Assembly: GCF_002260845.1 (NCBI RefSeq)
Contig: NZ_BEDT01000001.1
Coordinates: forward strand, 310,001 to 374,000
Reading direction: 5' to 3'
Source of the DNA: Pseudolactococcus reticulitermitis
GTDB lineage: Bacteria; Bacillota; Bacilli; Lactobacillales; Streptococcaceae
DNA length: 64,000 bases
The position numbers and the translations under genes were made by a program. The first letter of the stretch is position 1; each line of letters opens with the position of its first letter. Below the pieces are notes generated by a model. The model was not told the DNA's origin and searched no databases. It was given only the letters and a program-made list of their open reading frames with translations. Positions 1 to 9,056 of the stretch are shown here, piece after piece.

Positions 1-388
1 ATAAATCTTGACATGGAAAACTGTAAGTTAATAAATCTATATCATCAGGAATATCTTTCCCTTTAACTTTAGTAATATCACAAAGATTACGGTTCCGTTC
101 AATCGCCCCATATAGGCGTTGTAATTTTTCTTCGTTCATTCGACTTAAAGTTTTTTCTTTCATTGGATTTTTTCCATCTGATGAAAGTGTTAAATTAGAT
201 AATTTTTCTAAAATTTTTGGTTTTGAATATTTTGACGGCTCTTTATCTCCGTTATGCATTTTGTCATAGGCATAAATCGCATTTATATCCCATTCAATAG
301 TATTTATAATTTCGTGTTCAATTCCTGAATCAAGCAATGCTTGCTTTTGTGCTCCAATTCCTGAAAACGCTTCTATAACTCTTAACAT
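1..388 (-). CDS. DNA (cytosine-5-)-methyltransferase, 5' part only
   Basis: The visible 129 codons start MLRVIEAFSGIGAQKQAL and end in TYSFPCQDL at the window edge. FSGIGA is the SAM-binding motif I and PCQ carries the catalytic cysteine loop (motif IV) of C5-cytosine methyltransferases, so the call is direct. The 3' end, with the target-recognition domain, lies outside the window, so specificity cannot be judged. The ATG at 388 has a GGAAAG ribosome site about 10 bases upstream. About 85 residues between the two motifs are longer than in minimal enzymes. It could belong to a restriction-modification system or be a solitary methylase; the partner would be to the left. Confidence 0.85.
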   Translation of the reverse strand, partial: MLRVIEAFSGIGAQKQALLDSGIEHEIINTIEWDINAIYAYDKMHNGDKEPSKYSKPKILEKLSNLTLSSDGKNPMKEKTLSRMNEEKLQRLYGAIERNRNLCDITKVKGKDIPDDIDLLTYSFPCQDL

Positions 389-468
389 ATTTTCTATTTC
401 TTTCCAATCAACATAATTTTTAACATATATTAACAAAAAATTGAATTTTTCAAATATCTTTTTAAATA

Positions 469-499
469 ATTATAACACATTCATTATATACTTTAGCAA
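469..499 (-). promoter_or_regulatory. Candidate promoter of the methyltransferase gene
   Basis: On the minus strand TATAAT (469-474) is preceded by TGT, an extended -10. A weak TTGCTA (494-499) lies 19 bases upstream. The leader to the ATG would be about 70-75 bases. The remaining sequence up to 628 is AT-rich and shows no gene. Confidence 0.4.
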
Positions 500-591
500 A
501 GAATTCCGTAATAAATATATAACCTTGATATACTTTCATAAAAAGTAATACTATAAATAAAATATACAAATTCTATTAAAAATAAAAGAAC

Positions 592-608
592 ATGATTTAA
601 ATAATCAT
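592..608 (-). terminator. Weak terminator after the FAD oxidoreductase gene
   Basis: ATGATT-TAAAT-AATCAT forms a 6-bp hairpin, followed on the minus strand by a T-rich stretch (GTTCTTTTATTTTT). It lies about 20 bases past the stop codon at 629. It is AT-only and weak, so this is tentative. Confidence 0.3.
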
Positions 609-628
609 CGCTCTCTTATAATAACTCA

Positions 629-2230
629 TCACTCCCCAACAGGTGAAAACGCCCCAATCAAAGCCTCGGCACATTTCAAGCCATCAATCGCAGCTGAAAC
701 AATCCCGCCTGCAAATCCTGCGCCTTCACCACTCGGATAGATGCCTTTGGTTGAGACGGATTGGAAACTCTCTTCATCTCGATTAATCCGCAAGGGCGAC
801 GATGAGCGCGATTCGACACCTGTCATTACCGCATCTGCCATGGCAAAGCCATGTAATTTCTTATCTAGTCCAGTCAGCGCCTCTCTCAAAGCCTCTGTGA
901 TATAGTCAGGAAACAGCGCTGACAAATCCGTTGGCTTAACACCTAAAGAATAGCTTGGCGTGACACTTGCCATTGCTGTTGACGGTTCGTCCTTGAGAAA
1001 GTCCCCAACTAATTGGGCTGGTGCTTGATAGGTGCCGCCACCTAGCTCAAAGGCTTTCTTTTCTAATTCTCGTTGGAAGGCAATCCCTGCCAGCGGATGA
1101 TCGCTGCCAAAATCTTCTGGAAAGACTTGGACTAAAAGCCCGCTGTTGGCATTGTTTTGGTTCCTTGCGTGTTCACTCATGCCATTGGTCACGAGATGGC
1201 ATGCCTCAGATGCGGATGCGACGACAAGACCGCCCGGACACATGCAAAAGGTGTAAACACCACGGCCGTTGCTGGCTTTGTAGGTCAAGCGATATTCTGC
1301 AGCCCCAAGTCTGGGATGTCCCGCGAACGCCTTATACTGGGCGCGATTGACGACTTCTTGCGGGTGCTCCACACGAACACCAACCGCAAAAGGTTTTGCC
1401 GTCATCTTCACGCCATCCGCATAAAGCTCACTAAAGGTATCACGCGCGCTATGCCCAATCGCCAAAATCGCCTGCTCAACCGCAATTTCTTCGCCCGTCG
1501 TCAAAATCAAACCTCGTAACTGACCATCTGAAATCTTGAAATTTTTAACCTGCGTCTTAAACCGTACCTCGCCACCTAGCGCAATAATCTCCTGCCGGAT
1601 ATTTTTCACGATATCGCGCAATAAATCCGTTCCGACATGGGGATGCGCCTTGTAGAGAATTTCTTCTGGTGCGCCCGCATTGACAAACTCCGTCAGCACC
1701 TTGCGCCCGCGCAAATCTTTGACACGGCTAGTCAATTTTCCATCCGAAAAGGTCCCCGCACCGCCCTCGCCAAACTGGACATTCGACTGAGGATTTAGCT
1801 CGCCTTTTGTCCAAAATGCGTCTATGGATTTGACACGGTCATCGACGGCTTCGCCGCGTTCCAGAACGAGTGGCTTGTAGCCCATTTGCGCTAATAAGAG
1901 TGCCGCATACATGCCAGCCGGTCCAAAACCGATAACGACTGGTCGATGTGACAGCTTTCGAGTTCCAATTTTTGGATTTTTGTAAGTCAAATCTGGTGAA
2001 GGTGCGACATTTTTATACTTGCCGGTCAAAAATTGACTCTCATCTTTGAGTGTCACATCTACGGTATAGATAAAGTTGATTTCGCCACGTTTTCTGGCAT
2101 CAATCGACTCCTTGTAAATTCTAAAGTCCAAAATGTCAGTCGGGCGAATTTTCAACTTTTTAGCCACTTGATTTTTGACCTTCGATAGCTCGTCATGGAT
2201 GGAAATTTTGATTTGTGTGATTCTTAGCAT
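629..2230 (-). CDS. NAD(P)/FAD-dependent oxidoreductase, COG2509 type
   Basis: A 533-residue flavoprotein with an N-terminal region of about 95 residues, then a dinucleotide-binding motif GFGPAGMYAA at 101-110 followed by a strand ending in ER. A conserved GEGGAGTFSDGKLTSR stretch lies at 154-169. A C-terminal FAD-contact segment (GIYPSGEGAGFAGGI) precedes the end. This architecture is that of the uncharacterised FAD dehydrogenases of COG2509, common in Firmicutes; the substrate is unknown. It follows the endo/exonuclease-fold gene by 13 bases and is probably co-transcribed with it. No transmembrane segment or signal peptide is visible, so a cytoplasmic location is expected. Confidence 0.8.
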   Translation of the reverse strand: MLRITQIKISIHDELSKVKNQVAKKLKIRPTDILDFRIYKESIDARKRGEINFIYTVDVTLKDESQFLTGKYKNVAPSPDLTYKNPKIGTRKLSHRPVVIGFGPAGMYAALLLAQMGYKPLVLERGEAVDDRVKSIDAFWTKGELNPQSNVQFGEGGAGTFSDGKLTSRVKDLRGRKVLTEFVNAGAPEEILYKAHPHVGTDLLRDIVKNIRQEIIALGGEVRFKTQVKNFKISDGQLRGLILTTGEEIAVEQAILAIGHSARDTFSELYADGVKMTAKPFAVGVRVEHPQEVVNRAQYKAFAGHPRLGAAEYRLTYKASNGRGVYTFCMCPGGLVVASASEACHLVTNGMSEHARNQNNANSGLLVQVFPEDFGSDHPLAGIAFQRELEKKAFELGGGTYQAPAQLVGDFLKDEPSTAMASVTPSYSLGVKPTDLSALFPDYITEALREALTGLDKKLHGFAMADAVMTGVESRSSSPLRINRDEESFQSVSTKGIYPSGEGAGFAGGIVSAAIDGLKCAEALIGAFSPVGE

Positions 2231-2243
2231 AAGTCTCTTTTCG

Positions 2244-3281
2244 TTACTCGGTTAATTCGAAAGTCATGACCACAGGATTATGATCACTTGATTTAAAGTC
2301 ATTTTGAATGGTCTGGATGTTTAAAGTCTTGACATTTTCCGTTACCAGAAAACCGTCAATCACGCCCAATGTGGAATGGTCGCCATAAACCGTCCCATTA
2401 CTGCGGACTGAAGGTTCATTCGTCGGTGCGACAACCCGCATATTTTTTGATAATTTAGCCGTCGGAAATGGTTTCATCCAAGTCAGCTCAGGATGTGCTT
2501 TGCCTGATAAAACATGATTATAGTCCCCACCGCAGATGACGTAATCTCCCGCATCCGCGTGTGCTTTCATATTATCAAAAAGCTTGGTCAACTGTGCAGC
2601 TTGAATGACTTCATCTTTGATAAAAGCTGACAAATGGACGTTATAGATAAAGAGTTTCTTACCATTTTCCACAGCCACTTCATTGACACTAAAGGCACGG
2701 TCAAGGTCGAAAAATTTATTAAAATTCGTCTCTATCGGTAGGCTATAGCGTGTGGCTTGCGTTATCTGACCTTTGGATAACGTCAGCAGACCTGATTTAG
2801 CCTTGCCGATCGGCTGAGTGATAGGGTAAAATAAGTAGGCTGAATGATAATTGTTAGCAAAACTACTAGTATAGTTTGGATTTTTTTCAGTGAAAAAGTC
2901 AGGTTGATTGACTTTAAAGGAACGGTCTCCCTCGTAGTCCACTTCTTGCAGGTTGATAAAGTCAGGGTTTTCAGTCGTCACAAGACGATTATCCTCTGTC
3001 AAATTTGCTAGGACATCTGCCTTTGAGCGCGCACGGACTTCCTGACCACCATCCATAAAGAAAGTGTAGTCAGCAGGATAAGCACCATAGCCAATGTTAA
3101 AGGTCATGATTTTATAGGGTTGATTAGCCGAAATTTGTTTTGCGTGTTGCGCCTTTTTAACGGTCAAAGTCTGCTTGTCGGGTAGGCGATTGTATTGCAG
3201 ATAGACGTAAGCGATGTAGCTGCCGACAATCAAAATCAGCAGAATAAGCAAACCTAAAATAATTTTTATCATCTTTCTCAT
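2244..3281 (-). CDS. Membrane-anchored endonuclease/exonuclease/phosphatase-family protein
   Basis: A 345-residue protein with an N-terminal hydrophobic anchor (about 5-27), then a domain of the EEP superfamily (DNase I/phosphoesterase fold). Family motifs are in order: TFNIG (60-64), NLQEVD (110-115, metal-binding Glu), an internal YNVHLSAF, GGDYNHVL, and SSDHNPVV near the C-terminus with the catalytic Asp-His pair. The domain is probably outside the membrane; the substrate (DNA, lipid or inositol phosphate) cannot be deduced. The ATG at 3281 lies only 6 bases after a -10 element. An in-frame ATG at 3272 (fourth codon) is a possible alternative start. Confidence 0.75.
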   Translation of the reverse strand: MRKMIKIILGLLILLILIVGSYIAYVYLQYNRLPDKQTLTVKKAQHAKQISANQPYKIMTFNIGYGAYPADYTFFMDGGQEVRARSKADVLANLTEDNRLVTTENPDFINLQEVDYEGDRSFKVNQPDFFTEKNPNYTSSFANNYHSAYLFYPITQPIGKAKSGLLTLSKGQITQATRYSLPIETNFNKFFDLDRAFSVNEVAVENGKKLFIYNVHLSAFIKDEVIQAAQLTKLFDNMKAHADAGDYVICGGDYNHVLSGKAHPELTWMKPFPTAKLSKNMRVVAPTNEPSVRSNGTVYGDHSTLGVIDGFLVTENVKTLNIQTIQNDFKSSDHNPVVMTFELTE

Positions 3282-3287
3282 CTCTTT

Positions 3288-3296
3288 ATTGTATCA
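3288..3296 (-). promoter_or_regulatory. Extended -10 promoter fused to the accA terminator
   Basis: TGATACAAT (TGn plus TACAAT) directly follows the T-run of the preceding terminator and sits 6 bases before the ATG at 3281. The transcript would be leaderless, or nearly so. There is no clear -35. Confidence 0.5.
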
Positions 3297-3319
3297 AAAA
3301 AACGCTGAAATCGCGCTCT
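3294..3319 (-). terminator. Terminator of the fab/acc operon
   Basis: GAGCGC-gatttca-GCGTTT folds into a hairpin (three GC pairs plus wobbles) followed by seven T on the minus strand, immediately after the accA stop codon. Confidence 0.6.
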
Positions 3320-3320
3320 T

Positions 3321-4079
3321 TTAATATTTTCTAAACCGTTGATAGCGAGCTTCAACCAAGGCATCAGTTGTCAATTTCGACAAGCTATCAAGCTCAGTGA
3401 TTAAAGCAGCTTTCAAGATTGCAATCGTCTTATCTTCTGGAATAATCTTGTCAATCACGCCATTTTTCAGCAAATCTTTAGAAGTAATCTTCAAAAGCTC
3501 AGCAGCTTCAGGCGCACGTGATGAATCTTTCCAGAGAATCGTCGCAAAACCTTCTGGCGACAAAATGCTGTACATAGCGTTTTCCAGCATCCAAACACGA
3601 TCCGCAACTGCCAAAGCCAGCGCCCCACCAGAGCCACCCTCACCATTGATAATGGCAATAATCGGCACTTTGAGGTCACTCATTTCTAGCAAATTGCGCG
3701 CAATCGCCTCACCCTGACCGCGTTCTTCAGCGCCAGATCCCGGAAAAGCACCCGCTGTATTGATAAAAGTGATGATTGGACGACCGAATTTTTCAGCCTG
3801 TTTCATCAAACGCAAAGCTTTACGATAACCTTCAGGATGCGGTTGACCAAAATTACGGTCAAGATTATCCTGCAAGCCTTTGCCTTTTTGAATGCCGACA
3901 ATGGTTACAGGACGACCAGCAAGACTGGCGATACCGCCAAGGATAGCCCCGTCATCTCTGAAATTGCGGTCACCGTGAAATTCGATAAAGTCATCGAAAA
4001 TCTGCGTCGCATAGTCAAGCGTCGTCAAACGGTCTTGACTTCGTGCTAACTGAACGATTTTATTCGCACTATCAGTCAT
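3321..4079 (-). CDS. accA: Acetyl-CoA carboxylase carboxyltransferase, alpha subunit
   Basis: A 252-residue subunit that with AccD transfers the carboxyl group from carboxybiotin to acetyl-CoA, giving malonyl-CoA. Visible family signatures are [18 protein letters not shown], the [22 protein letters not shown] region, and the oxyanion-type glycine stretches [17 protein letters not shown] and [17 protein letters not shown]. The length is the short form usual in streptococci and lactococci. It is the last gene of the fab/acc operon, separated from accD by a small membrane-protein gene. Confidence 0.95.
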   Translation of the reverse strand: MTDSANKIVQLARSQDRLTTLDYATQIFDDFIEFHGDRNFRDDGAILGGIASLAGRPVTIVGIQKGKGLQDNLDRNFGQPHPEGYRKALRLMKQAEKFGRPIITFINTAGAFPGSGAEERGQGEAIARNLLEMSDLKVPIIAIINGEGGSGGALALAVADRVWMLENAMYSILSPEGFATILWKDSSRAPEAAELLKITSKDLLKNGVIDKIIPEDKTIAILKAALITELDSLSKLTTDALVEARYQRFRKY

Positions 4080-4125
4080 TTTTAATCCTCTCTTTCATGA
4101 ATTGCTCTACCTTATTTAACTTCTG

Positions 4126-4500
4126 CTAAATAATATTGAAAAAACTGAGAACAAACATAAGCACCGTTAAACCAAGAAAAACAAAATTTGAAATGCCTTT
4201 TTGCCCTTTTGTCAGACTCCAATTCCAAATCAAACCAAAAATAATACCACCAACAAAACAATTCAAAAACGAAATAAGTTGATGATCACGTAATACTGGT
4301 TTATCCCGAAATAAAGAGGGGAAAATCCATAGCGCATAGATAACTGAAAAAACTAGCATGGCTAACATTACAGTTAGGTATAACTGCCAGGAAAATAAAG
4401 GCATTCTACTAACAACTCTATTTAGGACAACGCCAATGACACTTAGAGGAACGCTTGTTTGCCATACTGCCAAAGCAGGCGCCTTCACTTCTTCAGTCAT
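4126..4500 (-). CDS. Small membrane protein inserted between accD and accA
   Basis: A protein of about 124 residues with hydrophobic segments around [38 protein letters not shown] and [16 protein letters not shown], so three or four membrane passes. I do not recognise the family. I place the start at the ATG at 4500, read as ATGACTGA over the accD stop: AAAGGA lies 8-9 bases upstream, whereas the ATG at 4518 has no site. Translational coupling to accD is likely. Its position in the fatty acid operon suggests an envelope or lipid-linked role, but that is inference only. Confidence 0.65.
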   Translation of the reverse strand: MTEEVKAPALAVWQTSVPLSVIGVVLNRVVSRMPLFSWQLYLTVMLAMLVFSVIYALWIFPSLFRDKPVLRDHQLISFLNCFVGGIIFGLIWNWSLTKGQKGISNFVFLGLTVLMFVLSFFNII

Positions 4501-5365
4501 CTCCATTTCCTTTCGCATGCAGTTTCAAAATTTGACCAATTGTCGTCGCAAGCTCTGTCCGTTTGACAATCTTATCGACAAACCCATGCGCTTGTAAAAA
4601 TTCTGCCTTTTGGAAATCATCGGGTAAGTTTTCACGCACCGTTTGCTCAATCACACGTCGCCCAGCAAAACCGATTAGCGTTTGCGGCTCAGCTAAAATA
4701 ATATCTCCCAGCATGGCAAAGGAAGCGGTCACACCTCCTGTCGTTGGATCAGTCAATACCGTTAGGTATAACAAACCTGCATTAGAATGGCGCTTAACGG
4801 CTGCAGATATTTTAGCCATTTGCATCAGGCTCATAATCCCCTCCTGCATGCGCGCGCCACCTGAGGCTGTGAAAATGACCACTGGCAAGTTTTCAATCGT
4901 CGCATACTCGAACAAGCGGGTAATTTTCTCCCCCACGACCATACCCATCGATGCCATGATGAAGTTAGAATCCATGATGGCAAGGGCTGTTTTTTGCCCT
5001 TTAATCGTGGCAGTCCCAGTCAAGACGGCTTCATCCAGTGCTGTCTTAGCTTTCACAGCTGCTAATTTATCCAGATAACCTGGAAAATTCAGCGGGTCAG
5101 TCGTTTCAATCCCTGTAAAGCGTTCAGAAAATGTATCGGCATCTGCGACAAGATTCAAACGTTCCTGAGCTGAAATTCGAAAATTATAACAGCAAAACGG
5201 ACAGACTTTTTCTTGTCCCAAATCCTTGGTGTAAATCATATGTTTACAGCTCGGACATTTGGCGAAGAGTTCGTCTGGCACTTCTGGTGTGCTATTTTGC
5301 TCATTCAGACGTGAACGATTAGGATTGATGCGAATGTATTTACTTTTTTTCTTAAATAAAGCCAT
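4493..5365 (-). CDS. accD: Acetyl-CoA carboxylase carboxyltransferase, beta subunit
   Basis: A 290-residue subunit with an N-terminal four-cysteine zinc ribbon (C37, C40, C55, C58, with an extra C59). The crotonase-like carboxyltransferase domain follows, with [18 protein letters not shown] and the [18 protein letters not shown] and [16 protein letters not shown] stretches. It forms the alpha2-beta2 carboxyltransferase with AccA. It lies 9 bases after accC and overlaps the next membrane-protein gene by 8 bases, as expected for one long operon. Confidence 0.95.
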   Translation of the reverse strand: MALFKKKSKYIRINPNRSRLNEQNSTPEVPDELFAKCPSCKHMIYTKDLGQEKVCPFCCYNFRISAQERLNLVADADTFSERFTGIETTDPLNFPGYLDKLAAVKAKTALDEAVLTGTATIKGQKTALAIMDSNFIMASMGMVVGEKITRLFEYATIENLPVVIFTASGGARMQEGIMSLMQMAKISAAVKRHSNAGLLYLTVLTDPTTGGVTASFAMLGDIILAEPQTLIGFAGRRVIEQTVRENLPDDFQKAEFLQAHGFVDKIVKRTELATTIGQILKLHAKGNGDD

Positions 5366-5374
5366 GGTCTTCTA

Positions 5375-6745
5375 TCAATCCTCTTTTTTTAAGTAATTAG
5401 GTAAAAATGTTTCACCCAGAAAGGCTGTGTCGTAGTCCCCTGCGATAACATGACGATCAGAAATCAAATCAAGTTGGAACTCCGCATTGGTCTGAACGCC
5501 TTCAACTTCAAGCTCAAAAAGCGCCCGTTGCATCTTCATCAAGGCCTCAAAACGATTCTCCCCATGAACGATGATTTTCGCAATCATACTATCATAGTAT
5601 GGCGGAATCGTGTAGCCCTGATACATGGCAGAATCCACCCGTAAGCCAACGCCACCAGACGGCAAGTACAAATCTGTAATCTTACCCGGACTTGGCGCAA
5701 AATTAAACTTAGGATTTTCAGCGTTAATCCGACATTCAATGGCATGACCTGTGATTTTAATGTCATCTTGGGTAAAGTCAAGTGGTTCGCCTGCAGCAAT
5801 CCTGATTTGATTTTTGACAATATCAACATGGGTCACAAATTCAGTAACTGGATGTTCCACTTGAATTCGCGTATTCATTTCCATGAAATAGAATTCGCCA
5901 GTTGATTCATCTAATAAAAATTCAATCGTGCCGGCATTTTCATAGCCTACATGTTTAGCCGCAGCAACTGCTGCAGCACCAATTTTAGCACGCAAGGTAT
6001 GGCCAATCGCAATCGACGGTGCCTCTTCAAGCACTTTTTGATTATTGCGTTGTAGCGAACAATCACGCTCCCCCAAATGGACAACATGACCTTGCTCGTC
6101 AGCCAAAATCTGCACTTCAATATGGCGGGCAGGATAAATCACACGCTCCATATACATGGCGCCATTGCCAAAAGCAGCTTGGGCTTCGGCTTGGGCAGAT
6201 GAGAAATTCGGCAGTAATTCTTCTTGCGAATTGACCTTTCGAATGCCTTTACCGCCCCCACCAGCTGATGCTTTAAGCATGACCGGATAACCGATTTTTT
6301 GTGCGACTTCAAGAGCTTGCGTGGCATCGTCAACTTCGCCATCAGAACCCGGAATCACTGGCACATTGGCCGCAATCATTTGCGCACGCGCATTGATTTT
6401 GTCACCCATGGTATCCATGACTTGGGCAGAGGGACCGATAAATTTGACTCCAACTTCTTCACAGAGATTGGCAAACTTTGAGTTTTCACTCAAAAAGCCA
6501 AAGCCGGGGTGAATGGCTTCTGCTTGTAAAGTCACAGCTGCTGAAATAATTTGGTGCATATTGAGGTAGGAATCAGCCGCTTTAGCAGGGCCAATACAAA
6601 CCGCTTCATCGGCTAACAAAGTATGCAAAGCCTCACGGTCAGCCTCAGAATAAACAGCAACAGTTTGAATGCCTAATTCGCGTGCCGCACGGATAATCCG
6701 CACCGCAATTTCACCACGATTGGCGATTAATATTTTTTTAAACAT
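5375..6745 (-). CDS. accC: Biotin carboxylase subunit of acetyl-CoA carboxylase
   Basis: A 456-residue ATP-grasp enzyme that carboxylates the biotin on AccB using bicarbonate and ATP. It begins MFKKILIANRGEIAVRIIRA (biotin carboxylase N-domain). The glycine-rich ATP loop KASAGGGGKGIRKV lies at about 158-171, and the EMNTRIQVEHPVTE catalytic and metal-binding stretch is near 290. The C-terminal cap is full length. A gap of 63 bases separates it from the fabZ stop upstream in the operon. Confidence 0.96.
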   Translation of the reverse strand: MFKKILIANRGEIAVRIIRAARELGIQTVAVYSEADREALHTLLADEAVCIGPAKAADSYLNMHQIISAAVTLQAEAIHPGFGFLSENSKFANLCEEVGVKFIGPSAQVMDTMGDKINARAQMIAANVPVIPGSDGEVDDATQALEVAQKIGYPVMLKASAGGGGKGIRKVNSQEELLPNFSSAQAEAQAAFGNGAMYMERVIYPARHIEVQILADEQGHVVHLGERDCSLQRNNQKVLEEAPSIAIGHTLRAKIGAAAVAAAKHVGYENAGTIEFLLDESTGEFYFMEMNTRIQVEHPVTEFVTHVDIVKNQIRIAAGEPLDFTQDDIKITGHAIECRINAENPKFNFAPSPGKITDLYLPSGGVGLRVDSAMYQGYTIPPYYDSMIAKIIVHGENRFEALMKMQRALFELEVEGVQTNAEFQLDLISDRHVIAGDYDTAFLGETFLPNYLKKED

Positions 6746-6808
6746 ATCATTTCTCTTTTATTAATGCCATGATGGCGATTTAATTCTTTTTAACTTGGTT
6801 GGTAAGCT

Positions 6809-7231
6809 TTACTCTCCAATTGCGAAGGTCAAAGTCCCTTTAGCTGCTAATTTCCCATCAACCGTTGCTTTAGCTTCGACAACCGCAATTGGCCCACGGC
6901 GTTTGATGAATTTGGCATTCAAAATCAGTTGATCGCCCGGCACGACTTGTTTCTTGAATTTCACGCCGTCCATGCCTGCATAAAAGACCAATTTACCTTT
7001 ATTTTCAGGCTTTGACAATTCCAAAACACCCGCAGCTTGCGCCAAGGCTTCCATAATCAGGACACCCGGCATCACTGGATAGTCTGGAAAATGACCATTG
7101 AAAAAAGGTTCATTAATTGTCACATTTTTAAGCGCTGTAATTTCGTCCTCAGAATGCTCAATCACGCGATCAACCAACAACATCGGGTAGCGATGCGGCA
7201 GTGCCTCTTTAATCTGATTAATATCAATCAT
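6809..7231 (-). CDS. fabZ: 3-hydroxyacyl-ACP dehydratase
   Basis: A 140-residue hotdog-fold dehydratase. [13 protein letters not shown] at 11-23 and [20 protein letters not shown] at 46-65 place the catalytic His47 and Glu61. It removes water from 3-hydroxyacyl-ACP in each elongation round. The start overlaps the accB stop by 4 bases (ATGA type), which couples the two. No fabM is present in the cluster. In lactococci a FabZ paralogue can provide isomerase activity for unsaturated acids; whether this copy does cannot be told from the sequence. Confidence 0.93.
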   Translation of the reverse strand: MIDINQIKEALPHRYPMLLVDRVIEHSEDEITALKNVTINEPFFNGHFPDYPVMPGVLIMEALAQAAGVLELSKPENKGKLVFYAGMDGVKFKKQVVPGDQLILNAKFIKRRGPIAVVEAKATVDGKLAAKGTLTFAIGE

Positions 7232-7710
7232 TTGATGCGCACCAATTCCTCTCCGTACTCGACCATGGCCTCAGCTTGCACTAAGATTTCGGTCACGACC
7301 CCATCGCATGGCGCAGGAATTTCATTCATGACCTTCATCGCTTCAATAATCAGCAATGTCTGACCTTTTTTGACCGTGTCTCCGACAGCGACAAAGTCTG
7401 ATTTGTCAGGCGCTGGCTTGAGATAAGCCACACCCACGAGTGGGCTCGTCACCACATCGCCTTCGGCAATGGCAGCAGGTGATGCTTCAGGTGATGAAAC
7501 TGCTACAGGTACAGGCACCTCAGCGCTCTGAGTTGGCATCACTTCTGTTGCAACAAGTGGGGCAGCCGATGAGGCAGTTGATGGTGTTACAGCCCCATTA
7601 TTCTTAGAAAATGCCAAGGTAAACTCATTGGTTGCGTAAGAAAATTCACGCAAAGATGAGCTATCAAATTGGCTGATTAAATCTTTGACTTCATTAATTT
7701 GAATCGACAT
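7228..7710 (-). CDS. accB: Biotin carboxyl carrier protein of acetyl-CoA carboxylase
   Basis: A 160-residue carrier. Residues about 35-85 form an Ala/Pro/Val/Ser-rich flexible linker. The C-terminal biotinyl domain carries the biotinylation motif EAMKVMNE with Lys126. It shuttles carboxybiotin between AccC and AccA/AccD. It lies 5 bases after fabF and overlaps fabZ. Confidence 0.95.
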   Translation of the reverse strand: MSIQINEVKDLISQFDSSSLREFSYATNEFTLAFSKNNGAVTPSTASSAAPLVATEVMPTQSAEVPVPVAVSSPEASPAAIAEGDVVTSPLVGVAYLKPAPDKSDFVAVGDTVKKGQTLLIIEAMKVMNEIPAPCDGVVTEILVQAEAMVEYGEELVRIK

Positions 7711-7715
7711 GAGTT

Positions 7716-8963
7716 TTATTCACCCTCCCATTTTTTAAGGGCAATGACGGCATTGTGACCACCGAAACCAAGTGAGTTGGAGATAGCATAGTTGATGTCA
7801 TGTTTTTTCCCTTGACCCAAGACGACGTTGATAACTGAAGTGTTTTCGTCCAGTTCAGTCGTACCAGCGTTGACAGGTGCGTATTGATTGAGGATGGCTT
7901 GCAGGGTTGCAACGGCCTCGATACCGCCAGCGCCACCAAGGGCGTGACCTGTCAAAGCTTTCGTTGAGGAAACGAGAACATTTTCATCATCGCCGAAAAC
8001 CGTGTGAATGGCAAGTGCTTCGCCTTTTTCATTGGCTTGCGTTGATGTGCCGTGCGCGTTGATATAACCGACGTCACTTGGTTGGATACCCGCCTCATCA
8101 AGGGCAAGTTGCATGGCTTTAGCCGCACCTGAACCGTCAGGAAGTGGTGTTGTCATATGGTGGGCATCATTGGTTGAACCATAACCCACGATTTCAGCCA
8201 AGATATTGGCACCACGCGCTTGGGCGTGTGCCAGACTTTCAAGCACCAAAACACCTGAGCCTTCGCCTAAAACAAAGCCAGAACGGTCTTTATCAAAAGG
8301 AATTGACGCACGTTTTGGATCCGTTTCAGTGGTCAAAGCTGTCAAATTAGCAAAACCAGCCACACCAAATTCACAAATTGCTGCTTCAGTCCCACCTGCC
8401 AACATGACATCTGCATAGCCATGTTTGATTTCACGGAAGGCTGACCCAATGGCATTTGTACCCGCTGCACAGGCTGTCACTTCTGAACGGCTCACACCAT
8501 TTGCTTTCACGCGCAAGGCCACATTACCTGTCGCCATGTTGGCAATAGAAAGCGGCACGAAAAGTGGTGCCACGCGTTTAGGACCACGTGTGGCAAGACG
8601 TGCGCCTTGTTCCTGAATGACTGGCAAACCACCGATACCAGAGCCGATAATCGCACCAAAACGGTCATGGTTAAGGTCGGTATCTTCTGGATCAATGCCA
8701 GCCATAGTCAGGGCTTCAAGCGCTGTATAAACAGCATAGAGACTAAACGTATCCATGCGTTTTTTATCTTTATGCACGAAATATTTATCAAAAGGAAAAT
8801 CTTTGACCTCGCCAGCAACGCTAATCCCAGTCGCTGTCGCATCAAATTTTTTGATGGTATCAATTCCGCTGTTACCAGCTTCAAGATTTGCCCAAAATGC
8901 TTCAGGGGTGTTCCCAATCGGCGATGTAATGCCATAACCTGTAATAACGACACGATTTGTCAT
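7716..8963 (-). CDS. fabF: Beta-ketoacyl-ACP synthase II
   Basis: A condensing enzyme of 415 residues elongating acyl-ACP with malonyl-ACP. The catalytic Cys165 lies in VTACAAGTNAIG, and the two catalytic histidines are in NAHGTSTQANEKGE and TKALTGHALGGAG. I choose the ATG at 8963 because GAGGAGT lies 6 bases upstream and the protein then begins MTNRVVITGYG, the usual start. A longer frame to 9032 adds 23 atypical residues without a ribosome site. About 90 bases separate it from fabG; I see no terminator there. Confidence 0.95.
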   Translation of the reverse strand: MTNRVVITGYGITSPIGNTPEAFWANLEAGNSGIDTIKKFDATATGISVAGEVKDFPFDKYFVHKDKKRMDTFSLYAVYTALEALTMAGIDPEDTDLNHDRFGAIIGSGIGGLPVIQEQGARLATRGPKRVAPLFVPLSIANMATGNVALRVKANGVSRSEVTACAAGTNAIGSAFREIKHGYADVMLAGGTEAAICEFGVAGFANLTALTTETDPKRASIPFDKDRSGFVLGEGSGVLVLESLAHAQARGANILAEIVGYGSTNDAHHMTTPLPDGSGAAKAMQLALDEAGIQPSDVGYINAHGTSTQANEKGEALAIHTVFGDDENVLVSSTKALTGHALGGAGGIEAVATLQAILNQYAPVNAGTTELDENTSVINVVLGQGKKHDINYAISNSLGFGGHNAVIALKKWEGE

Positions 8964-9056
8964 GTGACTACTCCTCATTATATGTAGATAAGCGCTCAAG
9001 ATAAGGCTGCTAAAATCCTGCAAGCCTGACACTAGAGCCTTTTTTAAGTTTGATAT

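Noticed and set aside
1021-1519. Plus-strand cysteine-rich frames inside the FAD oxidoreductase gene
   Set aside because: They overlap each other in different frames and are antisense shadows of a conserved coding sequence.
4563-5078. Plus-strand open frame of 171 codons inside accD
   Set aside because: Antisense to a conserved enzyme gene, no start signals and no plausible domain.
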